Made by a program: the position numbers and the translations under genes. The notes under the pieces are model-generated. The model was not told where the DNA came from, did no database searches, and saw only the letters and a list, made by a program, of their open reading frames with translations. A stretch of DNA of 52,839 bases from Gemmatimonadales bacterium (GTDB taxonomy: Bacteria; Gemmatimonadota; Gemmatimonadetes; Gemmatimonadales; JACORV01), in assembly GCA_035502185.1 (NCBI GenBank), contig DATJUT010000025.1, positions 1 through 52,839 on the forward strand. Reading direction: 5' to 3'. This document shows positions 36,545-44,621 of the stretch, piece after piece. Each line of letters opens with the position of its first letter. Position 1 is the first letter of the stretch.

Positions 36545-37557
36545 GCCGCCTCCAGGAACGCCGCCACTTCGGCCGCGGTGCCGAGGTTGAGCGTCCGACA
36601 GCCCGCCAGGATCCGCTTCGCCAGGCCGGTGAGCACCGCGCCGGGGCCCAGCTCCACGAACGTCGCGCCCTCGCCCGCCAGGGCCCCCAGCGCCTGCACC
36701 GACTCCACCCACCGCACCGGGCTCGTGAGCTGCTCGGCCAGGCGCCGCCGCGCGGTGCCGGCGTCCCGGACCGGCTCGGCGCTCGCGTTCGCCACCACCG
36801 CGAAGGCCGGGTCGACGAGCGGCGCCGCCGCCAGCGCCGCGCCGAAACGCGCGGCGGCCGGCTCCATCAGCGGCGAGTGGAACGCGCCGCTCACCTTGAG
36901 CGGGATCACCCGCTTCGCACCGGCCGCCTTGAGCAGCTCGCCGGCCCGCGCCACCGCCGCCGGATCGCCCGAGATCACGACCTGATCGGGGGCGTTGAGG
37001 TTCGCGGCCACCGCGACGCCGCCCGCGCCGCTCGCCTCGCGGCACGCGGCCGCCACGCGGTCGGGCGCCAGGCCCATCACCGCGGCCATCGTGCCCGGCC
37101 GCGCCGTCCCGGCCTCGTGCATCAGCTCGCCGCGCCGCCGCACCAGGCGCGCCGCGTCCGCCACGCCCACCGCGCCCGCCGCGACGTAGGCGCTGTACTC
37201 GCCCAGGGAGTGTCCCGCCGCGCCGGCCACCCGACCTGCCAGCTTCGGCCCGGCCACGGCCCACACCGCCGCCGTGTGCGCCAGGATCGCGGGCTGCGCA
37301 TGGTCGGTGCGGGTCAGCAGGTCCTCCGGGCCCTCCCACATCACGGCCGAGAGCCGGAAGCCCAGCGCCTCGTCCACCGCCTCCAGCGCCGACCGCGCCT
37401 CGGGGAACGCGTCCGCGAGGTCCTTCGACATCCCGACGCGCTGCGAGCCTTGCCCCGGACAGAGCAGGGCCGCGGCGGCCCTCGGCCCGGGGCTAGACCG
37501 AGTGGGCGGCGCGACAGAGGCCTCCGACGCAGGTGAACGCGCGCCCGGCGCCTTCAC
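36541..37557 (-). CDS. fabD: malonyl-CoA:ACP transacylase
   Basis: FabD loads malonyl groups onto ACP. The 338-residue protein has LLCPGQGSQRVGM, the catalytic Ser in AGHSLGEYSA, the Arg in LVRRRGELM and the catalytic His in SGAFHSPLM. GTG 37557 overlaps the fabH stop (GTGA). It adds about 28 residues before the conserved core, encoded by the same 60-bp repeat as in der. A start nearer the core is possible, but no ATG, GTG or TTG lies between the repeat and LLCPGQG. Confidence 0.96.
   Translation of the reverse strand: MKAPGARSPASEASVAPPTRSSPGPRAAAALLCPGQGSQRVGMSKDLADAFPEARSALEAVDEALGFRLSAVMWEGPEDLLTRTDHAQPAILAHTAAVWAVAGPKLAGRVAGAAGHSLGEYSAYVAAGAVGVADAARLVRRRGELMHEAGTARPGTMAAVMGLAPDRVAAACREASGAGGVAVAANLNAPDQVVISGDPAAVARAGELLKAAGAKRVIPLKVSGAFHSPLMEPAAARFGAALAAAPLVDPAFAVVANASAEPVRDAGTARRRLAEQLTSPVRWVESVQALGALAGEGATFVELGPGAVLTGLAKRILAGCRTLNLGTAAEVAAFLEAA
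37471..37530 (-). repeat. 60-bp in-frame dispersed repeat, copy 2 (5' end of fabD)
   Basis: Read on the - strand this matches 487-546 on the + strand at 47 of 60 positions without gaps. It encodes EASVAPP in the same frame as the der copy. Within this copy CTCGG and CCGAG can pair around TCTAGCCCCGGG, a small imperfect palindrome. It lies between the coupled start codon and the enzyme core. Confidence 0.7.
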
Positions 37558-38540
37558 CACTTCAGGACCACCGCGCCCCAGGTGAAGCCCGCTCCGAACG
37601 TCACCAGCAGCGTGATCATCCCCGGCTGGAGCCGCCCGCACCGCCGGGCCTCGTCCAGCGCCAGGGGGATGGACGCCGAGCTGGTGTTGCCGTAGCGGTC
37701 CACGTTCACGTACACGCGCTCCATCGGGATGCCGGCATGGCTCGCGGTGGCCTCGATGATCCGGATGTTCGCCTGGTGCGGCACCAGCAGGTCCACCTGG
37801 GCGCCGGTGACGCCGGCGCGCTCCAGCGCCTTGCTGGCCGCGTCCGCCATCGCGCGCACCGCCGCCTTGAACACCTCGCGGCCGGCCATCTTGAGGTAGT
37901 AGCTCCGGTCCTTGAGCAGCGCCTCGTCGGGTGGGTGGAGCGCCCCGCCGCCCGGACGGTGCAGCAGGTCGCCCAGCGTCCCGTCGCTCATCAGATAGGT
38001 CGAGAGGATGCCGCGCGAGCCGTCGCCCCGGGTCAGCACCACGGCCCCGGCCGCGTCGCCGAACAGCACCGCCGTGGAGCGGTCGGTGTAGTCCGTGATC
38101 GCGCTCAGCTTCTCGGTGCCGATCACCAGCGCCCGCTGGGCGCGCCCCGCGATCAGCATCGATTCGGCCACCACCAGCGCGTAGATCCACCCGGGGCACG
38201 CCGCGCCGACGTCGAACGCCGTGGCGTTCCGGGCGCCCAGCAGCGCCTGGACGTCGCACGCCGTCGAGGGCAGCAGGCGGTCGGGCGTCGCCGTCGCCGC
38301 CACCAGCAGGTCCACGTCGAGCGGGCCCAGGCCGGCCTCCTCCAGGGCCTTCAGGCTCGCCTTCTGCGCCATCCCCGCGGTGGTGTCGTCCGGACCCGCG
38401 ATGTGGCGCTCCCGGATCCCGGTGCGCTCGCGGATCCAGGTGTCCGAGGTCTCGAGCATCCGCTCGAAGTCGGCGTTGGTCAGCACCTTGGGCGGCACGT
38501 AGGAGCCCAGGCCGGCGAAGGCGAATTCGGGTCGGTTCAC
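37554..38540 (-). CDS. fabH: beta-ketoacyl-ACP synthase III
   Basis: FabH starts fatty acid synthesis by condensing acyl-CoA with malonyl-ACP. The 328-residue protein has the catalytic Cys in DVGAACPGWIYAL, His in VPHQANIRII and Asn in RYGNTSSASIPLAL, plus SDTWIRERTGI near the N-terminus and GAGFTWGA near the end. GTG 38540 overlaps the plsX stop (GTGA). Confidence 0.97.
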   Translation of the reverse strand: MNRPEFAFAGLGSYVPPKVLTNADFERMLETSDTWIRERTGIRERHIAGPDDTTAGMAQKASLKALEEAGLGPLDVDLLVAATATPDRLLPSTACDVQALLGARNATAFDVGAACPGWIYALVVAESMLIAGRAQRALVIGTEKLSAITDYTDRSTAVLFGDAAGAVVLTRGDGSRGILSTYLMSDGTLGDLLHRPGGGALHPPDEALLKDRSYYLKMAGREVFKAAVRAMADAASKALERAGVTGAQVDLLVPHQANIRIIEATASHAGIPMERVYVNVDRYGNTSSASIPLALDEARRCGRLQPGMITLLVTFGAGFTWGAVVLKW

Positions 38541-39541
38541 GTCGCCGGTCCGGTCACGGCGAACTCGCGGGCCATGTGCTGCACGAGCTGGTGCTGCGCG
38601 GCGTCCACCGCCAGGCGGATGGCGTGGCGGATGGCGTTGGCCGTGGAGCGGCCGTGGCAGATGATCGAGACGCCCCGCACGCCGAGCAGCGGGGCCCCGC
38701 CGTACTCCGAGTAGTCCAGTGCGCGCCAGATCCGCGACATCGCCTCCCCCGCCACCGCCTCGGCGCCCAGCTCGCGCTCCGCGAGCGCGTGGAACAGGCG
38801 CCCCAGCGATTCGTAGAACTTGAGCAGCACGTTGCCCACGAAACCATCGCACACCACCACGTCGAAGTCGCCCTGCTCCGAGCGGCCGAGCAGGATGTGC
38901 CGGCCCTCCACGTTCCCGATGAACGGCAGGCCGCTCGCCCGGAGGAGCCCGTACGCCTCCTTGGCGGCCGCGCTGCCCTTCTCCTCCTCCTCGCCGATGT
39001 TGAGCAGTCCCACCGCCGGGTTCGTGCGGCCCATGACGTCCCGCGCGTACAGCACGCCCAAGTGCGCGAAGCCCACCAGCTCCGCGGCCGTGCAGTCCAC
39101 GTTCGCCCCGGCGTCCAGCACCAGGACCGACTGCCGGCTGGTGGGGAACGTGGTCCCGATGGCGGGCCGCCCAAACCCGTCGTACAGGCCGAGGATCAGG
39201 GTCGAACCCGCCATCACCGCGCCGGTATTGCCGGCGCTGATGAAGGCATCGGACTGGGCGGTCTTCTGCAGGCCAATGCCTAACACGATGGAGGAATTAC
39301 GCTTGGACTTGATCGCGTGAAGTGGTTTCTCGCCCATCGCGATGGTCTCGGGAGCGTCGATGACCTGGAGGCGGTCGCGGTCCACCGCGTGCCGCTCCAG
39401 CTCCCGCTCCACGAGCCGCTGCTGGCCCACGAGCTGGACCGTGACGTCGTCCGGCAGCTCGCCGAGGGCGAGGGCGGCCCCGGCGACCGGCACGGCCGGG
39501 GCGTGGTCGCCCCCCATCGCGTCGATGGCGATCCGGATCAC
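38537..39541 (-). CDS. plsX: phosphate acyltransferase PlsX
   Basis: PlsX makes acyl-phosphate from acyl-ACP, the donor for PlsY (encoded at 1862-2482). The 334-residue protein begins [14 protein letters not shown] and has [38 protein letters not shown] and VCDGFVGNV, all family motifs. GTG 39541 overlaps rpmF (GTGA). The rpmF-plsX-fabH order is widely conserved. Confidence 0.97.
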   Translation of the reverse strand: MIRIAIDAMGGDHAPAVPVAGAALALGELPDDVTVQLVGQQRLVERELERHAVDRDRLQVIDAPETIAMGEKPLHAIKSKRNSSIVLGIGLQKTAQSDAFISAGNTGAVMAGSTLILGLYDGFGRPAIGTTFPTSRQSVLVLDAGANVDCTAAELVGFAHLGVLYARDVMGRTNPAVGLLNIGEEEEKGSAAAKEAYGLLRASGLPFIGNVEGRHILLGRSEQGDFDVVVCDGFVGNVLLKFYESLGRLFHALAERELGAEAVAGEAMSRIWRALDYSEYGGAPLLGVRGVSIICHGRSTANAIRHAIRLAVDAAQHQLVQHMAREFAVTGPAT

Positions 39542-39720
39542 TCGTCCTCGATCTCGATCCGCCTCTCGCCCTTGTAGTAGCCGCAGTTGGGGCACACGCG
39601 GTGCGGGATGCGCATCTCGCCGCACTTCGGGCAAGGAGAGAGCGTCGGGGCCTGGGCCTTGAAGTGCGTACGGCGCATCCGCTTCTTGGACTTCGATGTC
39701 CTTCGCTTCGGGACAGCCAT
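39538..39720 (-). CDS. rpmF: 50S ribosomal protein L32
   Basis: A 60-residue basic ribosomal protein. It begins [19 protein letters not shown] and has a four-cysteine zinc site, CPKCG and CPNCG, separated by MRIPHRV. This is the zinc-binding form of L32. It lies three bases after the DUF177 gene and overlaps plsX (GTGA). Confidence 0.97.
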   Translation of the reverse strand: MAVPKRRTSKSKKRMRRTHFKAQAPTLSPCPKCGEMRIPHRVCPNCGYYKGERRIEIEDE

Positions 39721-39723
39721 GCT

Positions 39724-40227
39724 TCATTCCCCTCGAGGTAACTTCGTGAGCGCTTCCCACCGCGGGTCCATCTCGGTGCTGCAGCCGCACGGGCCGGCGT
39801 TCAGATCGGCGCCGCAGCGCTTGCACAAGCCGCGACAGTCCTCGCGGCACTCGACGAACTGCGGGGCGGCCAGCAGCAACTCCTCCCGCACGGCCTCGGA
39901 GAGGTCCAGGACGGCCGAGCGCCGGGGCACGAGGTAGCAGTCGTCTTCGTCGGCGGCGTCTTCCTCGGTCACGAACACCAGGCCGAGCGATTCTGATATC
40001 GGGACGTCCACGGGCGTCAGGCAGCGGCGGCACTCCGCCCTGACCACGGTCTCGATCGACGCCTGCAAGTAGAACCTGCCCTCACCGGCGCTGCTGAGCC
40101 GGCCGGCCACGGCGAGGGGGGTTGCGAGCGCCAGGCCGGTGGCCGCCACGAGCGGGTCGTCCGGGGCGATCCGGTCGGCGACGGCGACCGGGCCCTCGCG
40201 CACCGCCGCGAGGTCGATACGCAACAT
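39724..40227 (-). CDS. DUF177 (YceD-like) protein
   Basis: A 167-residue protein of the YceD/DUF177 family, which is almost always next to rpmF and has been linked to 23S rRNA and ribosome maturation. Motifs are ECRRCLTPV, the acidic DLSEAVREELLL and a C-terminal cysteine cluster (CREDCRGLCKRCG then CGC), likely a metal site. A promoter ends eight bases before the ATG and there is no ribosome-binding site, so the message is probably leaderless. It is the first gene of the fatty-acid directon. Confidence 0.93.
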   Translation of the reverse strand: MLRIDLAAVREGPVAVADRIAPDDPLVAATGLALATPLAVAGRLSSAGEGRFYLQASIETVVRAECRRCLTPVDVPISESLGLVFVTEEDAADEDDCYLVPRRSAVLDLSEAVREELLLAAPQFVECREDCRGLCKRCGADLNAGPCGCSTEMDPRWEALTKLPRGE

Positions 40228-40235
40228 GGCCGGTG

Positions 40236-40264
40236 AAGCTAACTCCTTGTCAGACTTGGGTCAA
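40236..40264 (-). promoter_or_regulatory. promoter of the yceD-rpmF-plsX-fab directon
   Basis: On the - strand, TTGACC (40264-40259) is followed after 17 bases by TAGCTT (40241-40236). The start of transcription would be near 40229, two bases before the ATG at 40227. The spacing and -10 sequence agree with the promoters proposed for kdsB and arcC. Confidence 0.6.
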
Positions 40265-40289
40265 CGATGCGGCAGACCAGCGCGAGGCC

Positions 40290-40700
40290 TCACCCCAAGT
40301 CCAAGTCGGAGAAGAAGAAGGCCACCTCGCGGGCGGCGTTCTCGGGGCTGTCGGAGGCGTGGATCGCGTTGCGCTCCTTGGATTCGGCGTAGAGCGCGCG
40401 GACCGTGCCCGCCGCGGCCTCCCTGGGGTCGGTGGCGCCGATCACCTCGCGGAGCTTCGCCACGGCATCGTCGCGCTCGAGGGCGAGCGGCAGGCACGGC
40501 CCCGAGGTCATGAACGTGACGAGCGGCCGGAAGAACGGCCGCTCGCGGTGGACGGCGTAGAACGACTCGGCCTGCGGCACGGCGAGGCGCACCAGGCGCG
40601 CGGCGCGGATCCGGAAGCCGGCGGCTTCCAGGTGGGCGAGGACCTTCCCCGCCTTGCCCGAGGCCATGGCGTCGGGCTTGATGATCGCGAGGGTGAGCAT
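40290..40700 (-). CDS. ndk: nucleoside diphosphate kinase
   Basis: Ndk equalises nucleoside triphosphate pools by phosphate transfer through a histidine. The 136-residue protein begins LTLAIIKPDAM and has FFRPLVTFMTSGP, a VIGATDP motif and the active-site His in NAIHASDSPENA. Length is typical. It is the last gene after the sucCD/EIIA-CBS genes, seven bases downstream. Confidence 0.97.
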   Translation of the reverse strand: MLTLAIIKPDAMASGKAGKVLAHLEAAGFRIRAARLVRLAVPQAESFYAVHRERPFFRPLVTFMTSGPCLPLALERDDAVAKLREVIGATDPREAAAGTVRALYAESKERNAIHASDSPENAAREVAFFFSDLDLG

Positions 40701-40707
40701 CGGCTGG

Positions 40708-41616
40708 TCAGTACCCCAGGAGTTTGCGGACGATGTCGCCGCGCGTCAGGAAGCCGACCAGGGCTCCATCGCGCGTGACGGGAAAGCGGTCGACGTCCTT
40801 GGCGAGCATCAGCGCGGCCACGTCCGCGATGGTCTGGTCTTCCGCCAGGCACAGGACGGTGCGGTCCATCGCCTCGCGCACCGGCAGGTCGCGCGGCGAG
40901 GTGGGCGAGGCGCGCGTGGTGCGCCGCTTGACGGCCTTCATCTGGCCGGTGGACAGCTGCTGCACGGTCTGAGGCAGGAGGTGCTTGAGCAGGTGCCCGT
41001 CGGTCAGGAGGCCGAGCACTTCCCCGTTGTCCCCGGTGACGGGGAGCGCCCGGACCCCGCGGCCCAGCATCACGCGGGCCGCCTCGTTGAGGGTGGTGTC
41101 GGGGCCCACCGTCGTCACGCTCATCGTCATGAGGTCCCGCACCGTCACGTCGGCGGGCACGGGCGTCTCGCGCAAGCCGGCGAGCGCGAGCACGTCGTCC
41201 GGGGAGCGGGCCGCGTGGAGGCCGGCCAGCACCTCGTCGGAGGCGAGGGCGCGGGCGACCGCGCTCATCGCCCGCAGGTACTCCGACGCATCCCGGGTGG
41301 GGGCCACGATGAGCACCACGACCCTGGCGCAGCGGTTGGGATCGTTGGAGCGGCAGATCGGCTGCGGGGCGACGCCGATCGCCAGGGCCAGCTCCGCCGC
41401 GGCGTCGGTGCGGAAGTGCGGCAGGAAGGCGCGGCCGCCGACCATCACCACGTCCTCCGGCCACTCGCTCTGGAGGATCTCGCCCAGCCGCGCCTCGTCG
41501 GCGACGGCGCCGGCGCTGGCCAGCGCCCGCGCCAGCTGGGTCGTGGCCTCGCGCACGCTCCGGGATTCCAGCGGCACCACCACCCGCCGCCGGTCGAGGA
41601 GATCGGCGAGCCTCAC
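40708..41616 (-). CDS. PTS EIIA (PtsN-like) domain fused to two CBS domains
   Basis: A 302-residue regulatory fusion. Residues 1-150 form a type 2 EIIA domain with the phosphorylatable His67 in [11 protein letters not shown]. Residues 160-300 contain two CBS domains ([17 protein letters not shown]... and [17 protein letters not shown]...), the second ending in [19 protein letters not shown] domains of this type sense nitrogen/PEP status through HPr-like carriers, and CBS pairs bind adenine nucleotides, so the protein could integrate energy and PTS signals. It has no membrane segments. GTG 41616 overlaps sucD (GTGA). Confidence 0.88.
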   Translation of the reverse strand: MRLADLLDRRRVVVPLESRSVREATTQLARALASAGAVADEARLGEILQSEWPEDVVMVGGRAFLPHFRTDAAAELALAIGVAPQPICRSNDPNRCARVVVLIVAPTRDASEYLRAMSAVARALASDEVLAGLHAARSPDDVLALAGLRETPVPADVTVRDLMTMSVTTVGPDTTLNEAARVMLGRGVRALPVTGDNGEVLGLLTDGHLLKHLLPQTVQQLSTGQMKAVKRRTTRASPTSPRDLPVREAMDRTVLCLAEDQTIADVAALMLAKDVDRFPVTRDGALVGFLTRGDIVRKLLGY

Positions 41617-42482
41617 AGCTTCGGCTTCACCAGCGACACCACGTCGGCGGGCCGCTTCATCACCGCGATGCCGGCCCGCTCGAACGCCGCGATCTTCTCG
41701 GTGGCCGTGCCCGAGCTGCCCGAGATGATGGCGCCGGCGTGCCCCATCCGGCGGCCCGGCGGCGCGGTCTGGCCGGCGATGAACCCCACCACCGGCTTCT
41801 TCATCTTCTGCTTCACGAACTCGGCGGCGCTCTGCTCGTCGGTGCCCCCGATCTCGCCGATCATCACGACGGCCCGGGTCGCGGGGTCCGCCTCGAACGC
41901 GTCGAGGCAGTCGATGAAGTTGGTGCCGATGATCGGGTCGCCGCCGATGCCCACGCAGGTGGTCTGGCCGAGGCCGGCGCGGGTGAGCTGGAAGACCACC
42001 TCGTAGGTCAGGGTCCCGGAGCGGGACACGACGCCCACCGGGCCGCTGGCGCAGATGTTCCCCGGGATGATGCCCACCTTGGCGGCGCCCGGCGAGATGA
42101 TGCCCGGGCAGTTGGGCCCGATCAGCCGCACGCCGCGCTCGGCCAGGAACGGCCAGACCCGCGTCATGTCGAGAACCGGCACGCCTTCGCTGATGCACAC
42201 CACCAGCTTGACGCCGGCGTCGGCCGCCTCGAACACGGCGTCGGCGGCGAAGCGGGCCGGCACGTAGATCACCGACGTATTGGCGCCGGTGGCCGCCACG
42301 GCCTCGGCGACGGTGTCGAAGATCGGGACCCGCTCCTCGAACTTCTGCCCGCCCTTGCCGGGCGTCACGCCCGCCACGACCGGGGTCCCGTACGCGATCA
42401 TCTGCCGGGTGTGGAACGAGCCGTCGCGGCCCGTGATGCCCTGCACCAGCAGCCGGGTGCTCTTGTCGACGAAGATGCTCAC
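41613..42482 (-). CDS. sucD: succinyl-CoA synthetase alpha subunit
   Basis: SucD carries the CoA site and phosphohistidine of the TCA-cycle enzyme. The 289-residue protein has [44 protein letters not shown] and the phosphohistidine motif [10 protein letters not shown]. The GTG start overlaps sucC (GTGA). Confidence 0.98.
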   Translation of the reverse strand: MSIFVDKSTRLLVQGITGRDGSFHTRQMIAYGTPVVAGVTPGKGGQKFEERVPIFDTVAEAVAATGANTSVIYVPARFAADAVFEAADAGVKLVVCISEGVPVLDMTRVWPFLAERGVRLIGPNCPGIISPGAAKVGIIPGNICASGPVGVVSRSGTLTYEVVFQLTRAGLGQTTCVGIGGDPIIGTNFIDCLDAFEADPATRAVVMIGEIGGTDEQSAAEFVKQKMKKPVVGFIAGQTAPPGRRMGHAGAIISGSSGTATEKIAAFERAGIAVMKRPADVVSLVKPKL

Positions 42483-43627
42483 GCCGCCGCCCCTCCCTTG
42501 GCCAGCTTCACCGCCTGCTCCACCGCGGCGTCCATGTCGGTGAGGGCCCGCATCCCGACGCCCTCGAGGATCTTCACCGCTTCCGCCTCGTTGGTGCCCG
42601 TCAGGCGGATCACCAGCGGGCGGTCCACCTTGAACTGCTTGGTCGCCGCCACGATGCCGTTGGCCACGTCGTCGCAGCGGGTGATGCCGCCGAAGATATT
42701 GAACAGGATCGCCTTCACGTTGGCGTCCGCCGTGATGATCTTGAGCGCGGTCACGACCTTCTCCGGGTTCGACGAGCCGCCGATGTCCAGGAAGTTGGCC
42801 GGGTCGCCGCCGTAGTACTTCACCAGGTCCATCGTCGCCATCGCGAGGCCGGCGCCGTTCACGCAGCAGCCCACGTTGCCGTCGAGCTTGATGTAGGTGA
42901 GGTTCGCCTCGCGGGCCTGGACCTCCATCGGGTTCTCCGCGGCGACGTCGCGCAGCGCCTCGATCGCCGGCCGCCGCTCCAGCTCGTTGTCGTCCACCGC
43001 GATCTTGGCGTCGAGCGCCACCACCTCGCCCTTCGGCGTCACCACCAGCGGGTTGATCTCCGCCAGCGAGGCGCCCGCGTCCACGAACGCGCGGTACAGC
43101 TTCTGGAGGATGTCCGCCGCCTGGCGCACCTGCCCCAGGTCGCGGTAGAGCCGGAACGCGAGGGCCATGGCCTGGTGCGGCAGCAGCCCGTAGCGCGCGT
43201 CCACGGTGGTCTTGAAGATCTTCTCGGGCGTCTTGGCCGCGACTTCTTCGATGTCGATGCCGCCGGCCGGGCTCACCATGAACACGGGCGAATGCGTCAC
43301 GCGGTCCACGATCACGCCCACGTAGGCCTCGCTGGCGATGTCGGTCGCCGGCACCACCAGCACCTTGGTGACCGTCAGGCCCTTGATCTTCATCCCCAGG
43401 ATCTGGGACGCGAAGCGCTCGGCCTGCTCGGGCGTCGCGGCGAGCTTCACCCCGCCGGCCTTCCCGCGGCCGCCCGCGTGCACCTGGGCCTTGACGACGA
43501 CTTTCGGGACACCCAGCCGCTCCATCGCGCGCTTGGCCTCCGCCGCGGTCGTGGCCACGATGCCCGGCGGCACGGCGATCCCCGCGCGCGCCAGCAATTC
43601 ACGGGCCTGGTACTCGTGTATGTTCAT
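42479..43627 (-). CDS. sucC: succinyl-CoA synthetase beta subunit
   Basis: SucC is the nucleotide-binding ATP-grasp subunit. The 382-residue protein begins [17 protein letters not shown] and contains [48 protein letters not shown] and [11 protein letters not shown]. The ATG shares one base with the arcC stop (TGATG), which ties sucCD to arcC. Confidence 0.98.
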   Translation of the reverse strand: MNIHEYQARELLARAGIAVPPGIVATTAAEAKRAMERLGVPKVVVKAQVHAGGRGKAGGVKLAATPEQAERFASQILGMKIKGLTVTKVLVVPATDIASEAYVGVIVDRVTHSPVFMVSPAGGIDIEEVAAKTPEKIFKTTVDARYGLLPHQAMALAFRLYRDLGQVRQAADILQKLYRAFVDAGASLAEINPLVVTPKGEVVALDAKIAVDDNELERRPAIEALRDVAAENPMEVQAREANLTYIKLDGNVGCCVNGAGLAMATMDLVKYYGGDPANFLDIGGSSNPEKVVTALKIITADANVKAILFNIFGGITRCDDVANGIVAATKQFKVDRPLVIRLTGTNEAEAVKILEGVGMRALTDMDAAVEQAVKLAKGGAAA

Positions 43628-44571
43628 CAGTCCTCGAGCAGGATGGTGGTACCCGTTTCGCCGCGGATCGCGGCCAGTCCCTGGCTCAGCTCCGCAATGA
43701 TCGCCCGGCCGCCCGTGCGGGCGAAGGCGACGGCGGCCTCGACCTTGGGGCGCATGCTCCCCGCCCCGAATTGCCCGGCCGCCTGCAGTCTTTCCGCTTC
43801 GGCGGCCGTGATGCGGCGTATCGGTGCTGCACGCGGCGTGCCGTAGTCCCGGTAGACCGCGTCGATGTCGGTGAGAATGAGCAGCAAGTCCGCTCCGAGC
43901 TCCCGCGCCAGGATGGCGGCCGTGCGGTCCTTGTCGACCACCGCGTCCACGCCCTCGGTCCGCAGCACCGGATCGCGATACACCGGCGGCCCGCCGCCCC
44001 CCGCGGCGACGACGATCGTGCCCTGCTCGACCAGCCGCCGGACGACGGGCGCCTCCACGACACCGATGGGGATCGGGCTCGCCGCGAGCCGCCGCCACCG
44101 GCCGAGCGGGTCCGCCGCCACGGGAATGTCCTGCGCCACCAGGCGCGCGCGGCGCTCGGGCGACAGGGCGTGGCCGATCGGCTTCACCGGCGCCGCGAGC
44201 GTCGGATCGTCGCGGGCGACCAGGGTCTGGGTGATGACCGTGACCACCTCGCGCGCGATCCCCGCCCGCTCCAGGGCGTTCTGCAGCGACTGCTGGATCA
44301 TGTAGCCGATCCAGCCCGCGGTCTCGGCGACCAGCACGCCGAGCGGCAGGGGCTCGACGTCGTGGGCGGCCAGCTCGTTCCTCGCCAGCGAATCGCCGAC
44401 CTGGGGGCCGTTGCCGTGCACCACCGCGATCCGCCACCCCTCGCGCGCCAGGTCCACGATGGGGGCGAGGCTCTCGCGCGTGTGGCGGAACTGGTTGGCG
44501 ATGGTGGCGCGCTCGCCCGGCGGCGCCAGCGCGTTGCCGCCCAGGGCGACGACGAGCGTCTGTCCCGTCAC
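43627..44571 (-). CDS. arcC: carbamate kinase
   Basis: Carbamate kinase interconverts carbamoyl phosphate + ADP and carbamate + ATP. The 314-residue protein has VVALGGNAL, VVHGNGPQVG, the AGGGGPPVY nucleotide loop, DAVVDKDRTAAILA, LLILTDIDAVY and GSMRPKVEAA, as in ArcC. The GTG has a GGAGG site four bases upstream. No arginine deiminase or ornithine carbamoyltransferase gene is nearby, so the physiological partner is unclear. Confidence 0.93.
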   Translation of the reverse strand: MTGQTLVVALGGNALAPPGERATIANQFRHTRESLAPIVDLAREGWRIAVVHGNGPQVGDSLARNELAAHDVEPLPLGVLVAETAGWIGYMIQQSLQNALERAGIAREVVTVITQTLVARDDPTLAAPVKPIGHALSPERRARLVAQDIPVAADPLGRWRRLAASPIPIGVVEAPVVRRLVEQGTIVVAAGGGGPPVYRDPVLRTEGVDAVVDKDRTAAILARELGADLLLILTDIDAVYRDYGTPRAAPIRRITAAEAERLQAAGQFGAGSMRPKVEAAVAFARTGGRAIIAELSQGLAAIRGETGTTILLED

Positions 44572-44592
44572 GAGGCCTCCGGCAGGGAGCCG

Positions 44593-44621
44593 AACCTAGG
44601 GACGGCGCGCACGGTCTTCAA
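44593..44621 (-). promoter_or_regulatory. promoter of the arcC-sucC-sucD directon
   Basis: On the - strand, TTGAAG (44621-44616) is followed after 17 bases by TAGGTT (44598-44593). The -10 is identical to the one in front of kdsB. Transcription would start near 44586, leaving a short leader that contains the GGAGG site of arcC. The -35 overlaps the last codons of the UPF0182 gene. Confidence 0.55.
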
